NCBI RefSeq assembly: GCF_030580675.1
Contig: NZ_JAUQUB010000002.1
Coordinates: 1 to 64,000, forward strand
Origin: Antiquaquibacter soli
GTDB taxonomy: Bacteria; Actinomycetota; Actinomycetes; Actinomycetales; Microbacteriaceae
DNA: 64,000 nt
Reading direction: 5' to 3'
This document shows positions 35,732-44,526 of this stretch, piece by piece. The notes below the pieces were generated by a model that made no database searches, was not told the DNA's origin, and saw nothing but the letters and a program-made list of their open reading frames with translations. Both the position numbers and the translations under genes were made by a program. Within the stretch, counting starts at the first letter, position 1; each line of letters opens with the position of its first letter.

Positions 35732-37822
35732 ATGAGCCAGACTGTCGACCGCTCCGCCAAGACCTCCGCCACGACCCCCGCGACCACCGAGAACCCGGTC
35801 GTCGACGTCGCGGCCCTGGGCGAGCAGCTCATGGGCCGCTGGGCCGCCGAGCGCCGCACGTCGCGACTGCTCGCTGCGACCCCGGACATGCAGCGCATCC
35901 CCGACCAGACGATGGCGGAGCACCGCGAGCGCGTGCTCGGGCAGCTCAAGATCCTCGTCGACACGAAGGCCGTGCACAAGGCGTTCCCGCCGTCGGTCGG
36001 CGGACTCAACGACGCGGGCGGCAACATCGCCCAGTTCGAGGAGCTCCTGCTCGCCGACCCCTCCCTCCAGATCAAGTCGGGAGTGCAGTGGGGCCTCTTC
36101 GGCGCGGCCGTCATGCACCTCGGCACGGCCGAGCACCACGAGAAGTGGCTCCCCGGCATCATGAGCCTCGAGATCCCCGGCGCGTTCGCGATGACCGAGA
36201 CGGGACACGGGTCGGATGTCTCGGCCGTCGGCACCACGGCCACCTACGACGAGACGACCCAGGAGTTCGTCATCGACACCCCGTTCCGCGCGGCGTGGAA
36301 GGACTACCTCGGCAACGCGGCCCTCCACGGCGAGGCCGCTGTCGTGTTCGCCCAGCTCATCACGAAGGGCGTGAACCACGGCGTGCACGCGTTCTACGTG
36401 CCGATCCGCGACAAGGAGAAGAACTTCCTGCCCGGGGTCGGCGGCGAGGATGACGGCGTCAAGGGCGGGCTCAACGGCATCGACAACGGCCGCCTGCACT
36501 TCACCGGCGTGCGCATCCCCCGCACGAACCTCCTCAACCGCTACGGCGACGTCGCCGAGGACGGCACCTACTCCTCCCCGATCGCGAGCCCGGGCCGCCG
36601 CTTCTTCACGATGCTCGGCACCCTCGTGCAGGGCCGCGTCTCGCTCGACGGGGCATCCACCGTCGCATCCAAGCTCGCGATGACGATCGCCATCACCTAC
36701 GGCTCGCAGCGCCGCCAGTTCACGGCCGCGAGCGAGACCGATGAAGAGGTCATCCTCGACTACCAGCGCCACCAGCGCCGACTGCTGCCGCGCCTCGCGA
36801 CGACGTACGCGATGAGCTTCGCGCACGAGGTGTTCCTCGAGAAGTTCCACGGGGTCTTCTCGGGCGAGACCGACACGGAGACGGAGCGCCAAGACCTCGA
36901 GACCCTCGCCGCCGCCCTCAAGCCGCTGTCGACGTGGCACGCGCTCGACATCCTCCAGGAGGCGCGCGAGGCGTGCGGCGGCAACGGGTTCCTCTTCGAG
37001 AACCGGCTCGTGGGCCTGCGCGCCGACATGGACATCTACGCGACGTTCGAGGGCGACAACAACGTGCTCCTCCAGCTCGTCGCGAAGCGACTGCTCACCG
37101 ACTACTCGAAGAAGTTCGCGGGAGCGGATGCCGGTGCCCTCGCGCAGTACGTCGCCTCCCAGGTCGGTGAGGCCACCGTCAACCGCACCGGTCTGCGCAA
37201 GCTCGCGCAGACCCTCGTCGACTTCGGCAGCACGGCCCGGTCGGTCGGGTACGTGCGCGACACGGACTCGCAGCGGCAGCTGCTCACCGATCGCGTGCAG
37301 TCGATGGTCGCGGAGATCGCGGGCCGGCTGCGGGATGCGAACAAGCTGCCCAAGATGGAGGCGGCGCAGCTGTTCAACAGCAACCAGAACGCGCTCATCG
37401 AAGCGGCTCGCGCGCACGGCGAGCTCCTGCAGTGGGAGGCGTTCACGGACGCCGTCGAGAAGATCGAGGACCCCGGCACGAAGACCGTGCTCACGTGGCT
37501 GCGCGACCTGTTCGGGCTCGGCCTCATCGAGAAGCACGCGGCGTGGTACCTGATCCACGGCCGCATCTCGGCTCAGCGCGCGCAGGCGATCACGAGCTAC
37601 ATCGACGACCGACTGCTCCCTCGGCTGCGCGAGCACGCCCTCCCGCTCGTGGCCGCGTTCGAGCTGAGCCCCGAGCTCATCGGCGCCCCGATCGCCCTCG
37701 GAGCGGAGAAGGAGCGGCAGGACGAGGCCCGCGCCTACTACGCGCTGCAGCGCGAGTCCGGCACCGCACCCATCCCGGAGAAGGCGCCCGAGAAATCGCC
37801 GCGGAAGGTCGTCGGGAAGTAG
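35732..37822 (+). CDS. Acyl-CoA oxidase/dehydrogenase (ACOX-type)
   Basis: A 696-residue flavoenzyme with the length and layout of acyl-CoA oxidases rather than short acyl-CoA dehydrogenases. FAD contacts are FAMTETGHGSDVSAVGTTAT (about 150-170). The middle beta domain is followed by a helical domain with EACGGNGFLFENRL. The candidate catalytic Glu is E440 in TFEGDNNVLLQL, the ACOX position. A second C-terminal helical domain (about 480-650) follows. It introduces the trans-2 double bond into acyl-CoA, probably with O2 as acceptor. The ATG at 35732 lies 6 nt after TACCGT (35720-35725), with no good Shine-Dalgarno. No beta-oxidation partners are adjacent. Confidence 0.88.
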   Translation: MSQTVDRSAKTSATTPATTENPVVDVAALGEQLMGRWAAERRTSRLLAATPDMQRIPDQTMAEHRERVLGQLKILVDTKAVHKAFPPSVGGLNDAGGNIAQFEELLLADPSLQIKSGVQWGLFGAAVMHLGTAEHHEKWLPGIMSLEIPGAFAMTETGHGSDVSAVGTTATYDETTQEFVIDTPFRAAWKDYLGNAALHGEAAVVFAQLITKGVNHGVHAFYVPIRDKEKNFLPGVGGEDDGVKGGLNGIDNGRLHFTGVRIPRTNLLNRYGDVAEDGTYSSPIASPGRRFFTMLGTLVQGRVSLDGASTVASKLAMTIAITYGSQRRQFTAASETDEEVILDYQRHQRRLLPRLATTYAMSFAHEVFLEKFHGVFSGETDTETERQDLETLAAALKPLSTWHALDILQEAREACGGNGFLFENRLVGLRADMDIYATFEGDNNVLLQLVAKRLLTDYSKKFAGADAGALAQYVASQVGEATVNRTGLRKLAQTLVDFGSTARSVGYVRDTDSQRQLLTDRVQSMVAEIAGRLRDANKLPKMEAAQLFNSNQNALIEAARAHGELLQWEAFTDAVEKIEDPGTKTVLTWLRDLFGLGLIEKHAAWYLIHGRISAQRAQAITSYIDDRLLPRLREHALPLVAAFELSPELIGAPIALGAEKERQDEARAYYALQRESGTAPIPEKAPEKSPRKVVGK

Positions 37823-37860
37823 GTCGGTCGCCAGTACCACCCGCCGGGATGCTGCCCGCT

Positions 37861-37870
37861 CCCCCCCCCC
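37861..37870 (+). repeat. C10 homopolymer
   Basis: Ten consecutive C bases follow the acyl-CoA oxidase gene; one G then precedes five more C. Such runs slip easily in replication and sequencing. Confidence 0.8.
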
Positions 37871-37874
37871 GCCC

Positions 37875-37956
37875 CCGAAACGACGGAGATCCGGAGCGGG
37901 CGGGTCGCGGCAGCGCGTGGACGTGCTCCAACGCGCCGCGATCTCCGTCGTTTCGG
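37875..37956. repeat. 17-bp perfect inverted repeat
   Basis: CCGAAACGACGGAGATC (37875-37891) is repeated inverted at 37940-37956, with 48 bp between. It could form a long hairpin that ends the acyl-CoA oxidase transcript. The rest of the 248-bp gap holds only the promoter of the next small gene. Confidence 0.6.
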
Positions 37957-38003
37957 AACGAGCAGGGGTGGCGCGGTGGGTAGGTCGGGGTCGCCCGCCG
38001 GCG

Positions 38004-38021
38004 ATTGCAGGGGGCTTGCAG
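38004..38021 (+). promoter_or_regulatory. 11-bp-spaced direct repeat (candidate SARP site) before the small gene
   Basis: ATTGCAG at 38004 and CTTGCAG at 38015 are 11 bp apart. They lie 67 and 56 bp before the start codon at 38071, whose -10 box TACCGT is at 38059-38064. The same arrangement precedes two other genes in this locus. Confidence 0.5.
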
Positions 38022-38070
38022 TGGCCGGGGCCGCCGACCGCGGGGGCGCGGGCATCCGTACCGTCGTCGC

Positions 38071-38397
38071 ATGGACACACTCACACCGGATGCCGGACGC
38101 GTGCTGGATGCACTCGGCCTGCACATGCTGCTGCTCGGCGTGGGGCGCTTCGCCGTGACGAGCGTGGACCCGCCGCGCATCGAGGGCGTGCTCGACCTGC
38201 ACCCCGACCAGCGCCCCTCGGAGGCGGTCGCCGCCGCCTGCCTCGCGATTGACGACCAGCAGCTCGACGCGCTGTCGTTCGACCGCCGCGACCGGTGGGG
38301 CGAGGTGCAGCACCTCGTGCGCGTGCGCTACGTGCTCGAGGGCACCCGGTGGGACGTCGACTTCACGGTGCGGCCGGCAGGATTGCAGGAACGTTAA
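38071..38397 (+). CDS. Conserved-looking small protein of unknown function
   Basis: A 108-residue protein starting MDTLTPDAGRVLDALGLHML. It is predicted to be a soluble alpha/beta protein with no signal peptide, membrane segment or motif that I recognise. It contains a single Trp-rich strand pair near its end (RWGEVQHLVRV, then GTRWDVDFTV). The start is fixed by TACCGT 6 nt upstream (leaderless). It lies 51 bp before the first SARP gene and shares that gene's promoter layout, so it probably belongs to its regulon. Confidence 0.6.
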   Translation: MDTLTPDAGRVLDALGLHMLLLGVGRFAVTSVDPPRIEGVLDLHPDQRPSEAVAAACLAIDDQQLDALSFDRRDRWGEVQHLVRVRYVLEGTRWDVDFTVRPAGLQER

Positions 38398-38399
38398 AG
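38382..38399 (+). promoter_or_regulatory. Candidate SARP repeat before the first SARP gene
   Basis: ATTGCAG (38382) and a degenerate GTTAAAG (38393) are 11 bp apart, 67 and 56 bp before the ATG at 38449. The -10 box is TAGCCT (38437-38442). Confidence 0.42.
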
Positions 38400-38448
38400 G
38401 GATGCCCGACCGCCCGCGATTCCGGACCGACGATCGTAGCCTCGACCC

Positions 38449-41175
38449 ATGACCATCGAGATCCAGGTGTTCGGAGGCGTCCGGGCGCTCGTCGACTCGG
38501 CAGCGCTCGACATCACCGGCGAGATCCCGCGCGCCGTGCTCGGCCGCCTCGCCCTGTCCACCGGCGAGTTCGTGCCCACCGACGAGCTGCTGGCCGCCGT
38601 GTGGCCGAATCCCGTTGAGAGCACGGTGTCGAGCCTGCGCGCCGTGATCTCGCGGATGCGCTCGACGGGGCTCGGGGACGCCCTGCAGGGAACCCGGCAG
38701 GGCTACCTGCTCGACCTTCCGGCGGAGTCGGTGGACCTCGCGGCGTTCCGCGCCACGCGGAACGGCGACGGCGGCAGCGGTCGGGCGGACTGCTTCGACG
38801 AGCTCACCCGCCTCGAGCGTCTGAGCCGCGGCATCCCGTTCGGCGACCTGGAGGCGGCGCCGTTCCTCGCCCCCGCCCGCGCGGCCATCGCGGAGGAGCG
38901 CCGCGCGGTGCTCGAGGAGCTCGCGGAGGCCCACCTCGAGCGCGGCGAGAACGTCGAGGCATCCGTGCTCATGGCGGAGGCGATCGAGGCGCACCCCCTG
39001 CACGAGCGGCCGGCGCGACTGCTCGCCACGGCCCTCGCGCGATCCGGTCGCACGAGCGACGCGCTCGGGGTCGTCGATGCGTTCCGCGACCGGCTCGAGC
39101 AGCAGACGGGCGCAACTCCGCCGCCGCGCCTCCTCGAGCTGCGGCAGGGCATCCTCCGTCAGGACCCCGCCGTGCTGGGCACCGCCGCCGTGCGCCAGGT
39201 GCGTCGCTCGGGCGTGCCGATCCCGCTCACGACGTTCGTGGGCCGCGAGCGGCTGCTCGCCCGCATCGCGGAGCTGCGGCGGGATGCCCGGCTCCTGACC
39301 CTCGTCGGCCCGGGCGGCGTCGGCAAGACGCGACTGGCGATCGAGGTCGCCCGCGCCGCGACGACGGACGACGAGCAGGTCATGGTCGACCTCGCGTCGC
39401 TCGAGGACGCCGAGCGCGTGACGCCCGCCGTCGCGACGGCGGTGGGGGCGACCGAGCCGACCGTCGACGGCATCGTGCGCCGGCTCTCCGGCGGGAGCAC
39501 CCTGCTCGTGCTCGACAACGCCGACCACCTGCTCGGCGCCGTCGCGATCCTCGTCTCCGCTCTCCTGGAGCGCAGCCCACGGCTGTCGGTGCTCGTCACG
39601 AGCCGCGAGGCGCTGCGGCTGCCCGACGAGGAGGTGGTCGTCGTCGACCCGCTCCTCGGTGCCGAACTGGACGACGCCGTCGAGCTCTTCGCCCAGCGCG
39701 CGAGCGACGCGCTCGGTGGCCGGGGCCTCTTCGAGGCCGAGCGCGACCAGGCTCGCGCGATTGCCGAGCGGCTCGACGGCATCCCGCTCGCGCTCGAGCT
39801 CGCCGCCTCCCGCCTCGACCTCTACGGTTTCGAGGAGCTCGATCGCGCGCTCGCCGTGCCGGTCGGCGACGGCCGGCACTCGAGCGTCGACAGCGCCGTG
39901 TCGTGGAGCATCGGCCTGCTCGACGACGACCAGCGCGCGCTGCTCTTCGAGCTCTCCCGCTTCGCCGGGCCGTTCACTGTCGAGGCGGCGGAGGGCATCT
40001 GCTCGGCCGCTGACGAGGCGTCGGTACGCTCGCTCGTGGAGAAGTCGCTCGTCGCCGTGTCGCGCGGATCGACGGGTCGCCGCGCCTATCGCCTGCTCGA
40101 GTCGGTGAAGGTCGCCGCCCGGGCGCGCGACGACGCCGACCCCGCGGAGTGGATGTCGCGGCACCGCCACTGGCTGGCCGAGTTCGTCACCGCGCTCGAG
40201 CCCACCCTGCGCACGTTCGACGCGCGGGCGAGCCGGGCCGCCCTCGACCTCCTCGGACCGGACCTCGCCGTCGCCGCGTCGACGGCGGTCGAGGCCGGCG
40301 ACCGCGAGTCGGCGCTGCGCCTCGCGGGCGGCCAGGCGCTGTACTGGTTCGCGCGGGGGCGGTTGCTCGAGGGCCGCCGGGAGCTCGAGCGCGCGTTCGA
40401 CGTCGCGGGGTCCGCCGAGGCATCCACCGAATCGGTCGCGCACCTGGGGCTCTGCCTGCTCGCGTACCAGACGGGCGATGCGGCAGCCGCGTTCGGGCAG
40501 ATCGCGCTCGCCTACGAGAAGGGCGTCGAGGCGGGGGATGCGGCGATCCCCGCGGTCGCGCTCGCCCAGGACGCGTACGGGCGCTCCCTGTTCGGCGACG
40601 TCGAGACGGCGGAGGCGCTCAGCGCCCAGTCGGCGGCGCTCGTGGAGAACGCGCCCGACTGGGCGAAGGCGGAGTACTGGATGAGCCGCGGCCAGATGCT
40701 GCGCGCGCTCGGCCGTGTCGACGAGTCGCTCGAGGCGCTCACCGAGGCGCACCGCATCTCGTCGTCGATCGGCTACGCGTGGATGACCGCCTCCGCGCTC
40801 TACGTCACCGGGAAGACCCTCGTCGACGCCCGCCGACCCCGCGACGCGATCGCCCTGCTGCGCAGCGGCTTCTCGCGGGTGCTCGCCGACGAGGACCCGA
40901 CGAGCGCCCTCGCCCTCGCCCACGCCGCCGCAGGCGCGTGCGCGTTCGTCGAGCGGCACGAGGAGGGTGCCCAGCTCATCGGCGCCGTCGACGCGATCGG
41001 GGAGCGCTACAACTACAGCCCGCTCGTCGCCGAGGGGGAGGATGCCCAGCGCCTCCGTGACGCCGTCGCGATCGGGTTGCTCCCCGCCGACTTCGAGCGC
41101 GCCGTCGCCACCGGCCGCCGGTTCGACATGGCCGACATCGCCGCCCTGCTCGACCGGCTGCCGCGATCCAGCTGA
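38449..41175 (+). CDS. AfsR/SARP-family transcriptional regulator, copy 1
   Basis: A 908-residue regulator. The OmpR-like winged helix (1-95) contains GEIPRAVLGRLALSTGEFVPTD at its start. The bacterial transcriptional activation domain lies at about 96-245. The NB-ARC-type ATPase has P-loop GPGGVGKT (287-294), LLVLDNADHLLG as Walker B and LDGIPLALELAASRL as the GxPLAL motif. The C-terminal ~350 residues are TPR-like. Such proteins activate secondary-metabolite or stress genes when ATP is bound. The ATG lies 6 nt after TAGCCT. The next gene, starting 34 bp downstream, encodes a clear paralogue, so the pair arose by tandem duplication. Confidence 0.88.
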   Translation: MTIEIQVFGGVRALVDSAALDITGEIPRAVLGRLALSTGEFVPTDELLAAVWPNPVESTVSSLRAVISRMRSTGLGDALQGTRQGYLLDLPAESVDLAAFRATRNGDGGSGRADCFDELTRLERLSRGIPFGDLEAAPFLAPARAAIAEERRAVLEELAEAHLERGENVEASVLMAEAIEAHPLHERPARLLATALARSGRTSDALGVVDAFRDRLEQQTGATPPPRLLELRQGILRQDPAVLGTAAVRQVRRSGVPIPLTTFVGRERLLARIAELRRDARLLTLVGPGGVGKTRLAIEVARAATTDDEQVMVDLASLEDAERVTPAVATAVGATEPTVDGIVRRLSGGSTLLVLDNADHLLGAVAILVSALLERSPRLSVLVTSREALRLPDEEVVVVDPLLGAELDDAVELFAQRASDALGGRGLFEAERDQARAIAERLDGIPLALELAASRLDLYGFEELDRALAVPVGDGRHSSVDSAVSWSIGLLDDDQRALLFELSRFAGPFTVEAAEGICSAADEASVRSLVEKSLVAVSRGSTGRRAYRLLESVKVAARARDDADPAEWMSRHRHWLAEFVTALEPTLRTFDARASRAALDLLGPDLAVAASTAVEAGDRESALRLAGGQALYWFARGRLLEGRRELERAFDVAGSAEASTESVAHLGLCLLAYQTGDAAAAFGQIALAYEKGVEAGDAAIPAVALAQDAYGRSLFGDVETAEALSAQSAALVENAPDWAKAEYWMSRGQMLRALGRVDESLEALTEAHRISSSIGYAWMTASALYVTGKTLVDARRPRDAIALLRSGFSRVLADEDPTSALALAHAAAGACAFVERHEEGAQLIGAVDAIGERYNYSPLVAEGEDAQRLRDAVAIGLLPADFERAVATGRRFDMADIAALLDRLPRSS

Positions 41176-41209
41176 TGTCCTATCGTGGGCCGGGGGAGGT
41201 GAGCAGCCG

Positions 41210-43954
41210 ATGACGGTGCGGCTCGTGCTGTTCGGCTCGTTCCAGGCCGCCGTGGACGGGCATCCCGTCACGGTGCGCGGCGACATCCCGAGAGCGGTGC
41301 TCGCGCGACTCGCTCTCGCGCCGGGCGACTACGTCACCGCCGACGAGCTCATCGCCGACCTCTGGGACGAGCCCCCGTCGACGGTGCTGTCGAGCCTGCG
41401 CGCGCACATCTCGCGGTTGCGCGCCCAGGAGTGGGGCGACGTGCTCTCGGGCGGCCGGCTCGGCTACCGGCTCGACGCGGACCCCTCCGATATCGACGTG
41501 GTGCACTACCGGCGGCTCGTCACCGACGCCGGCGCCGCCCGCTACGACGCGCTCACCGAGGCCGAGCGCTTGTGGCGCGGCGAACCCCTCGCGGGGCTCC
41601 GCGACTTCCCGTTCGCCGGACCCGCGGCGGCGTCGCTCGTCGAGCTGCGCCGGGCCGCCGCGATCGAGCTCGGCGCGCTCCGGCTGGGTCGCGGGGAGCA
41701 CGCCGTCGTCGCCCTCGGGCTCGCCGACCTCGTCGCCCTCCACCCGCGCGACGAGGAGCTCGTGCGGCTCTACGCCGGGGCGCTCGCCCGATCGGGCCGC
41801 ACCGGCGAGGCGCTCGACGCCATGGACGCCTACCGCTCGGCGGTGGAGGCTGCCGGCGGCGACGCGTCCGACGCGATCGCGGCGCTCCGCGGAGCCATCG
41901 TGCGGCAGGACCCCTCGGTCGTCGGGTCGAACGACGACGACGCCCGGTCGGTGCAGCGCACGGGCATCCCGGTGCCGATCACGCGGTTCGTGGGGCGCGC
42001 CCGCGAGCTCGAGCTCATCGAGCGGGGGCGCGCCGAGTCGCGGCTCGTCACGCTCGTCGGCCCGGCGGGCGTCGGCAAGACCCGGCTCGCCATCGAGGCG
42101 GCGCGGCGCACGACCTCGGCCGTCGACGACGAGCAGTGGCTCGTCGACCTCGCGCTCAGCCGCGACGCCGGCCGAGTGCTCGCCGCGGTCGCCGACGTCG
42201 TCGGGGCGCCGGAGCACTCGCTCGGCGCCGTGTCGGACGTGCTGTCCGGCCGGCGCGCGCTCCTCGTGCTCGACAACGCCGAGCACGTACTCGGTGCGGT
42301 CGCGCGGGTCGTCTCCGACCTGCTTGCGCGGTGCGAGGGGCTGAGCATCCTCGTCACGAGCCGCGAGGGTCTGCGCATGGCGGGGGAGCGCATCATCCAG
42401 GTCGAACCGCTCACGGGCGCGTCGGCACCGGATGCCCTGCAGCTGTTCCTCCAGCGCGCGGCCGACAGCGCCGGATCGACCGTCTTCACCGAGCACGACG
42501 AGAAGGTCGCGGCGCGCGTGTGCGCCGCCCTCGACGGGCTCCCCCTCGCCCTCGAGCTCGCCGCCGCGCGCCTCGACGTGCTGAGTCTCGAGGAGCTGTC
42601 CGAGTCGGTGCTCGCGGGGCACGCGCTCGAGGGCCGCGCGGGCCGCCACGACTCCATCGAGGAGTCCATCGAGTGGTCGACCGCCCTCCTGCCCGCCCCC
42701 GAGCTCGAGGCCCTCGCGCAGCTCGCCCAGTTCGCGGGGACGTTCGGGCACGCCGCCATCGCGGGCGTGTGCCGAGTCGAGGGCTACGACTCGCGCGAGC
42801 TCGCCGTGGCGCTCGCCCGCAAGTCGCTCCTCACGATGATCGTCACCGAGCAGGGCTCGAGGCGCTTCCGGCTGCTCGAGTCGGTGCGCGCCCACGTGCG
42901 CGCCGCGCACCCGCCCGCCGACCTCGACGCGTGGCGCCAGCGCCACCTCGACTACACCCTCCAGTTCGCCGAGGAGCAGGCCGCTCGGCTCCGCACGCTC
43001 GAGGCGAAGGATGCCCGCGCCCGGCTCGGGGCGGCGCGCCACGACATCGACCGCGCCCTCGACAACGCCTTCGCGACCGGCGACCGCGCCCTCGTGATGC
43101 GCTTCGTCGGGGCGCTCTCCTGGTACTGGTACGAGCGCGGGTTCAAGACCGACGGCCGCGCGCGCATCGAGCGGGGCCTCGCCATGGCGGGGGAGCCGAC
43201 GCCGGACGACGACTGCTGGGCGCTGCGGGCGATCGCGTTCATGTCGTCCACCGACGCGGACTGGCTCGAGGTCGTGCGCACGGTCGCGCGCTACAACCGC
43301 ACGGCCGAGGGGGCTCGGGAGCCGGGCATCCGGATGTTCGGCGCGACCATGGGCGCCTACATCGCCGCGCTCACCGGAGAGCCCGAGCGCGCGGACGAGC
43401 TGCTCGCCGAGGCGACCCGGGTCCGCGAGGAGCACGACATTCCGGGATGGCTCGTCGCCGACGACCTTATGCTGCGCGGCGACACGCTGCGGGCCCTCCG
43501 CCGGCCGTCGCAAGCGCTGGATGCCTCAGCCGAGGCGTACCGGCGCGGCACCGAGCTCGGCCACATGTTCCCCGTGAAGGGGGCGTGCTATGTGACGGGC
43601 AAGACCTTCCTCGACCTCCACAAGCCGAAGGACGCGATGCCGGCCCTGCGCACCGGCGCGCTGCGCTCCTTCGAGACGGAGGACCTGCCGAGCCTCATGT
43701 CGGCGGTCGCCGTGCTCGGGGCCGCGTGCGCGCAGGACGAGCGGATGCACTCCGCCGCCGTACTCCTCGGTGCCGCGGAGGCGCTCGGCGATCGCTACGG
43801 GTACTCCATCGAGGGCACGGACGGCGGGTACCACAAGCGGCACCGCGACCTCGCGCGCGCGGCGATGACCCCCGACGACTGGGAGCGCGGCCGCGCCGAG
43901 GGGGCGGCACTGACCGTGCCCGACCTGCTGCGGTTCGTGGCGCAGCTCGGCTGA
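41210..43954 (+). CDS. AfsR/SARP-family transcriptional regulator, copy 2
   Basis: A 914-residue paralogue of the preceding gene with the same domain order: winged helix (GDIPRAVLARLALAPGDYVT), activation domain, ATPase with P-loop GPAGVGKT (284-291), LLVLDNAEHVLG and LDGLPLALELAAARL, then a TPR-like region ending near KRHRDLARAAM. Unlike copy 1 it has a strong Shine-Dalgarno (GGGGAGGTGAG) and no promoter of its own in the 34-bp gap, so it is translated from the copy 1 transcript. The ATG at 41210 is preferred to an in-frame upstream start inside copy 1. Confidence 0.88.
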   Translation: MTVRLVLFGSFQAAVDGHPVTVRGDIPRAVLARLALAPGDYVTADELIADLWDEPPSTVLSSLRAHISRLRAQEWGDVLSGGRLGYRLDADPSDIDVVHYRRLVTDAGAARYDALTEAERLWRGEPLAGLRDFPFAGPAAASLVELRRAAAIELGALRLGRGEHAVVALGLADLVALHPRDEELVRLYAGALARSGRTGEALDAMDAYRSAVEAAGGDASDAIAALRGAIVRQDPSVVGSNDDDARSVQRTGIPVPITRFVGRARELELIERGRAESRLVTLVGPAGVGKTRLAIEAARRTTSAVDDEQWLVDLALSRDAGRVLAAVADVVGAPEHSLGAVSDVLSGRRALLVLDNAEHVLGAVARVVSDLLARCEGLSILVTSREGLRMAGERIIQVEPLTGASAPDALQLFLQRAADSAGSTVFTEHDEKVAARVCAALDGLPLALELAAARLDVLSLEELSESVLAGHALEGRAGRHDSIEESIEWSTALLPAPELEALAQLAQFAGTFGHAAIAGVCRVEGYDSRELAVALARKSLLTMIVTEQGSRRFRLLESVRAHVRAAHPPADLDAWRQRHLDYTLQFAEEQAARLRTLEAKDARARLGAARHDIDRALDNAFATGDRALVMRFVGALSWYWYERGFKTDGRARIERGLAMAGEPTPDDDCWALRAIAFMSSTDADWLEVVRTVARYNRTAEGAREPGIRMFGATMGAYIAALTGEPERADELLAEATRVREEHDIPGWLVADDLMLRGDTLRALRRPSQALDASAEAYRRGTELGHMFPVKGACYVTGKTFLDLHKPKDAMPALRTGALRSFETEDLPSLMSAVAVLGAACAQDERMHSAAVLLGAAEALGDRYGYSIEGTDGGYHKRHRDLARAAMTPDDWERGRAEGAALTVPDLLRFVAQLG

Positions 43955-43971
43955 TTGCGCGCGGATTGCAC
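43954..43971 (+). promoter_or_regulatory. Candidate SARP repeat before the lipoprotein gene
   Basis: ATTGCGC (43954) and ATTGCAC (43965) are 11 bp apart, 68 and 57 bp before the ATG at 44022. GGCATCCGTA follows 37 bp after the second repeat start, exactly as before the 108-residue gene. The -10 box is TAGCGT (44009-44014). Confidence 0.5.
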
Positions 43972-44021
43972 GGGCCGATGGGGCCCGGTGGCGGGAGCCG
44001 GGCATCCGTAGCGTGACGGTC

Positions 44022-44525
44022 ATGAACACTCGACTTCTCGCGCTCGCCGCGATCCCCGCCCTCCTCCTCGCCGGCTGCTCCGTCGGCTCGCCCGTGCCGA
44101 ACCCTGCCGCGACGAGCACGATGGCACCGGAGCCCGCTCCCACAGAGACCGGCGCGCCCGTCGACGACGACGAGTTCTACTCCGACGTCGACGAGCTCAA
44201 GGCCCTGTTCGACCAGTGGCACTACACGTGGTTGAGCGGCGGATGCGACGACACCGTGAACGCGGACGACCGCCCCGAGTGCCTCGCCCTGCTCACCTAC
44301 GGGATCGGACTGGCCCGCGGCGGCGACGAACTCCTCGCCGGCCGTGACCTCGAGGACGACCTCGTCCCCGTGCAGACGGGCGTCTCGTATGCGACGTGGC
44401 GCGGCGATCAGTGGATCGACGCGGGCTGCGAGACCACGACCTCGGCGGAGTGCACCGAGCTGACCGTGGGAGTAGTCGACGATCTCGAGTACACCCAGGA
44501 GTTCCTGCAGCTCTGGTCGCGCTGA
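44022..44525 (+). CDS. Lipoprotein of unknown function
   Basis: A 167-residue lipoprotein. The signal ends in LLLAGC, a good lipobox, followed by a Pro/Thr/Ala-rich linker and an acidic globular domain (DDDEFYSDVDELKALFDQWH) with four further cysteines that could form two disulfides. The ATG at 44022 is preferred over the GTG at 44013 because the -10 box TAGCGT runs to 44014. It closes the SARP locus and carries the locus promoter architecture. Its stop codon is one base from that of the convergent gene. Confidence 0.75.
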   Translation: MNTRLLALAAIPALLLAGCSVGSPVPNPAATSTMAPEPAPTETGAPVDDDEFYSDVDELKALFDQWHYTWLSGGCDDTVNADDRPECLALLTYGIGLARGGDELLAGRDLEDDLVPVQTGVSYATWRGDQWIDAGCETTTSAECTELTVGVVDDLEYTQEFLQLWSR

Positions 44526-44526
44526 G

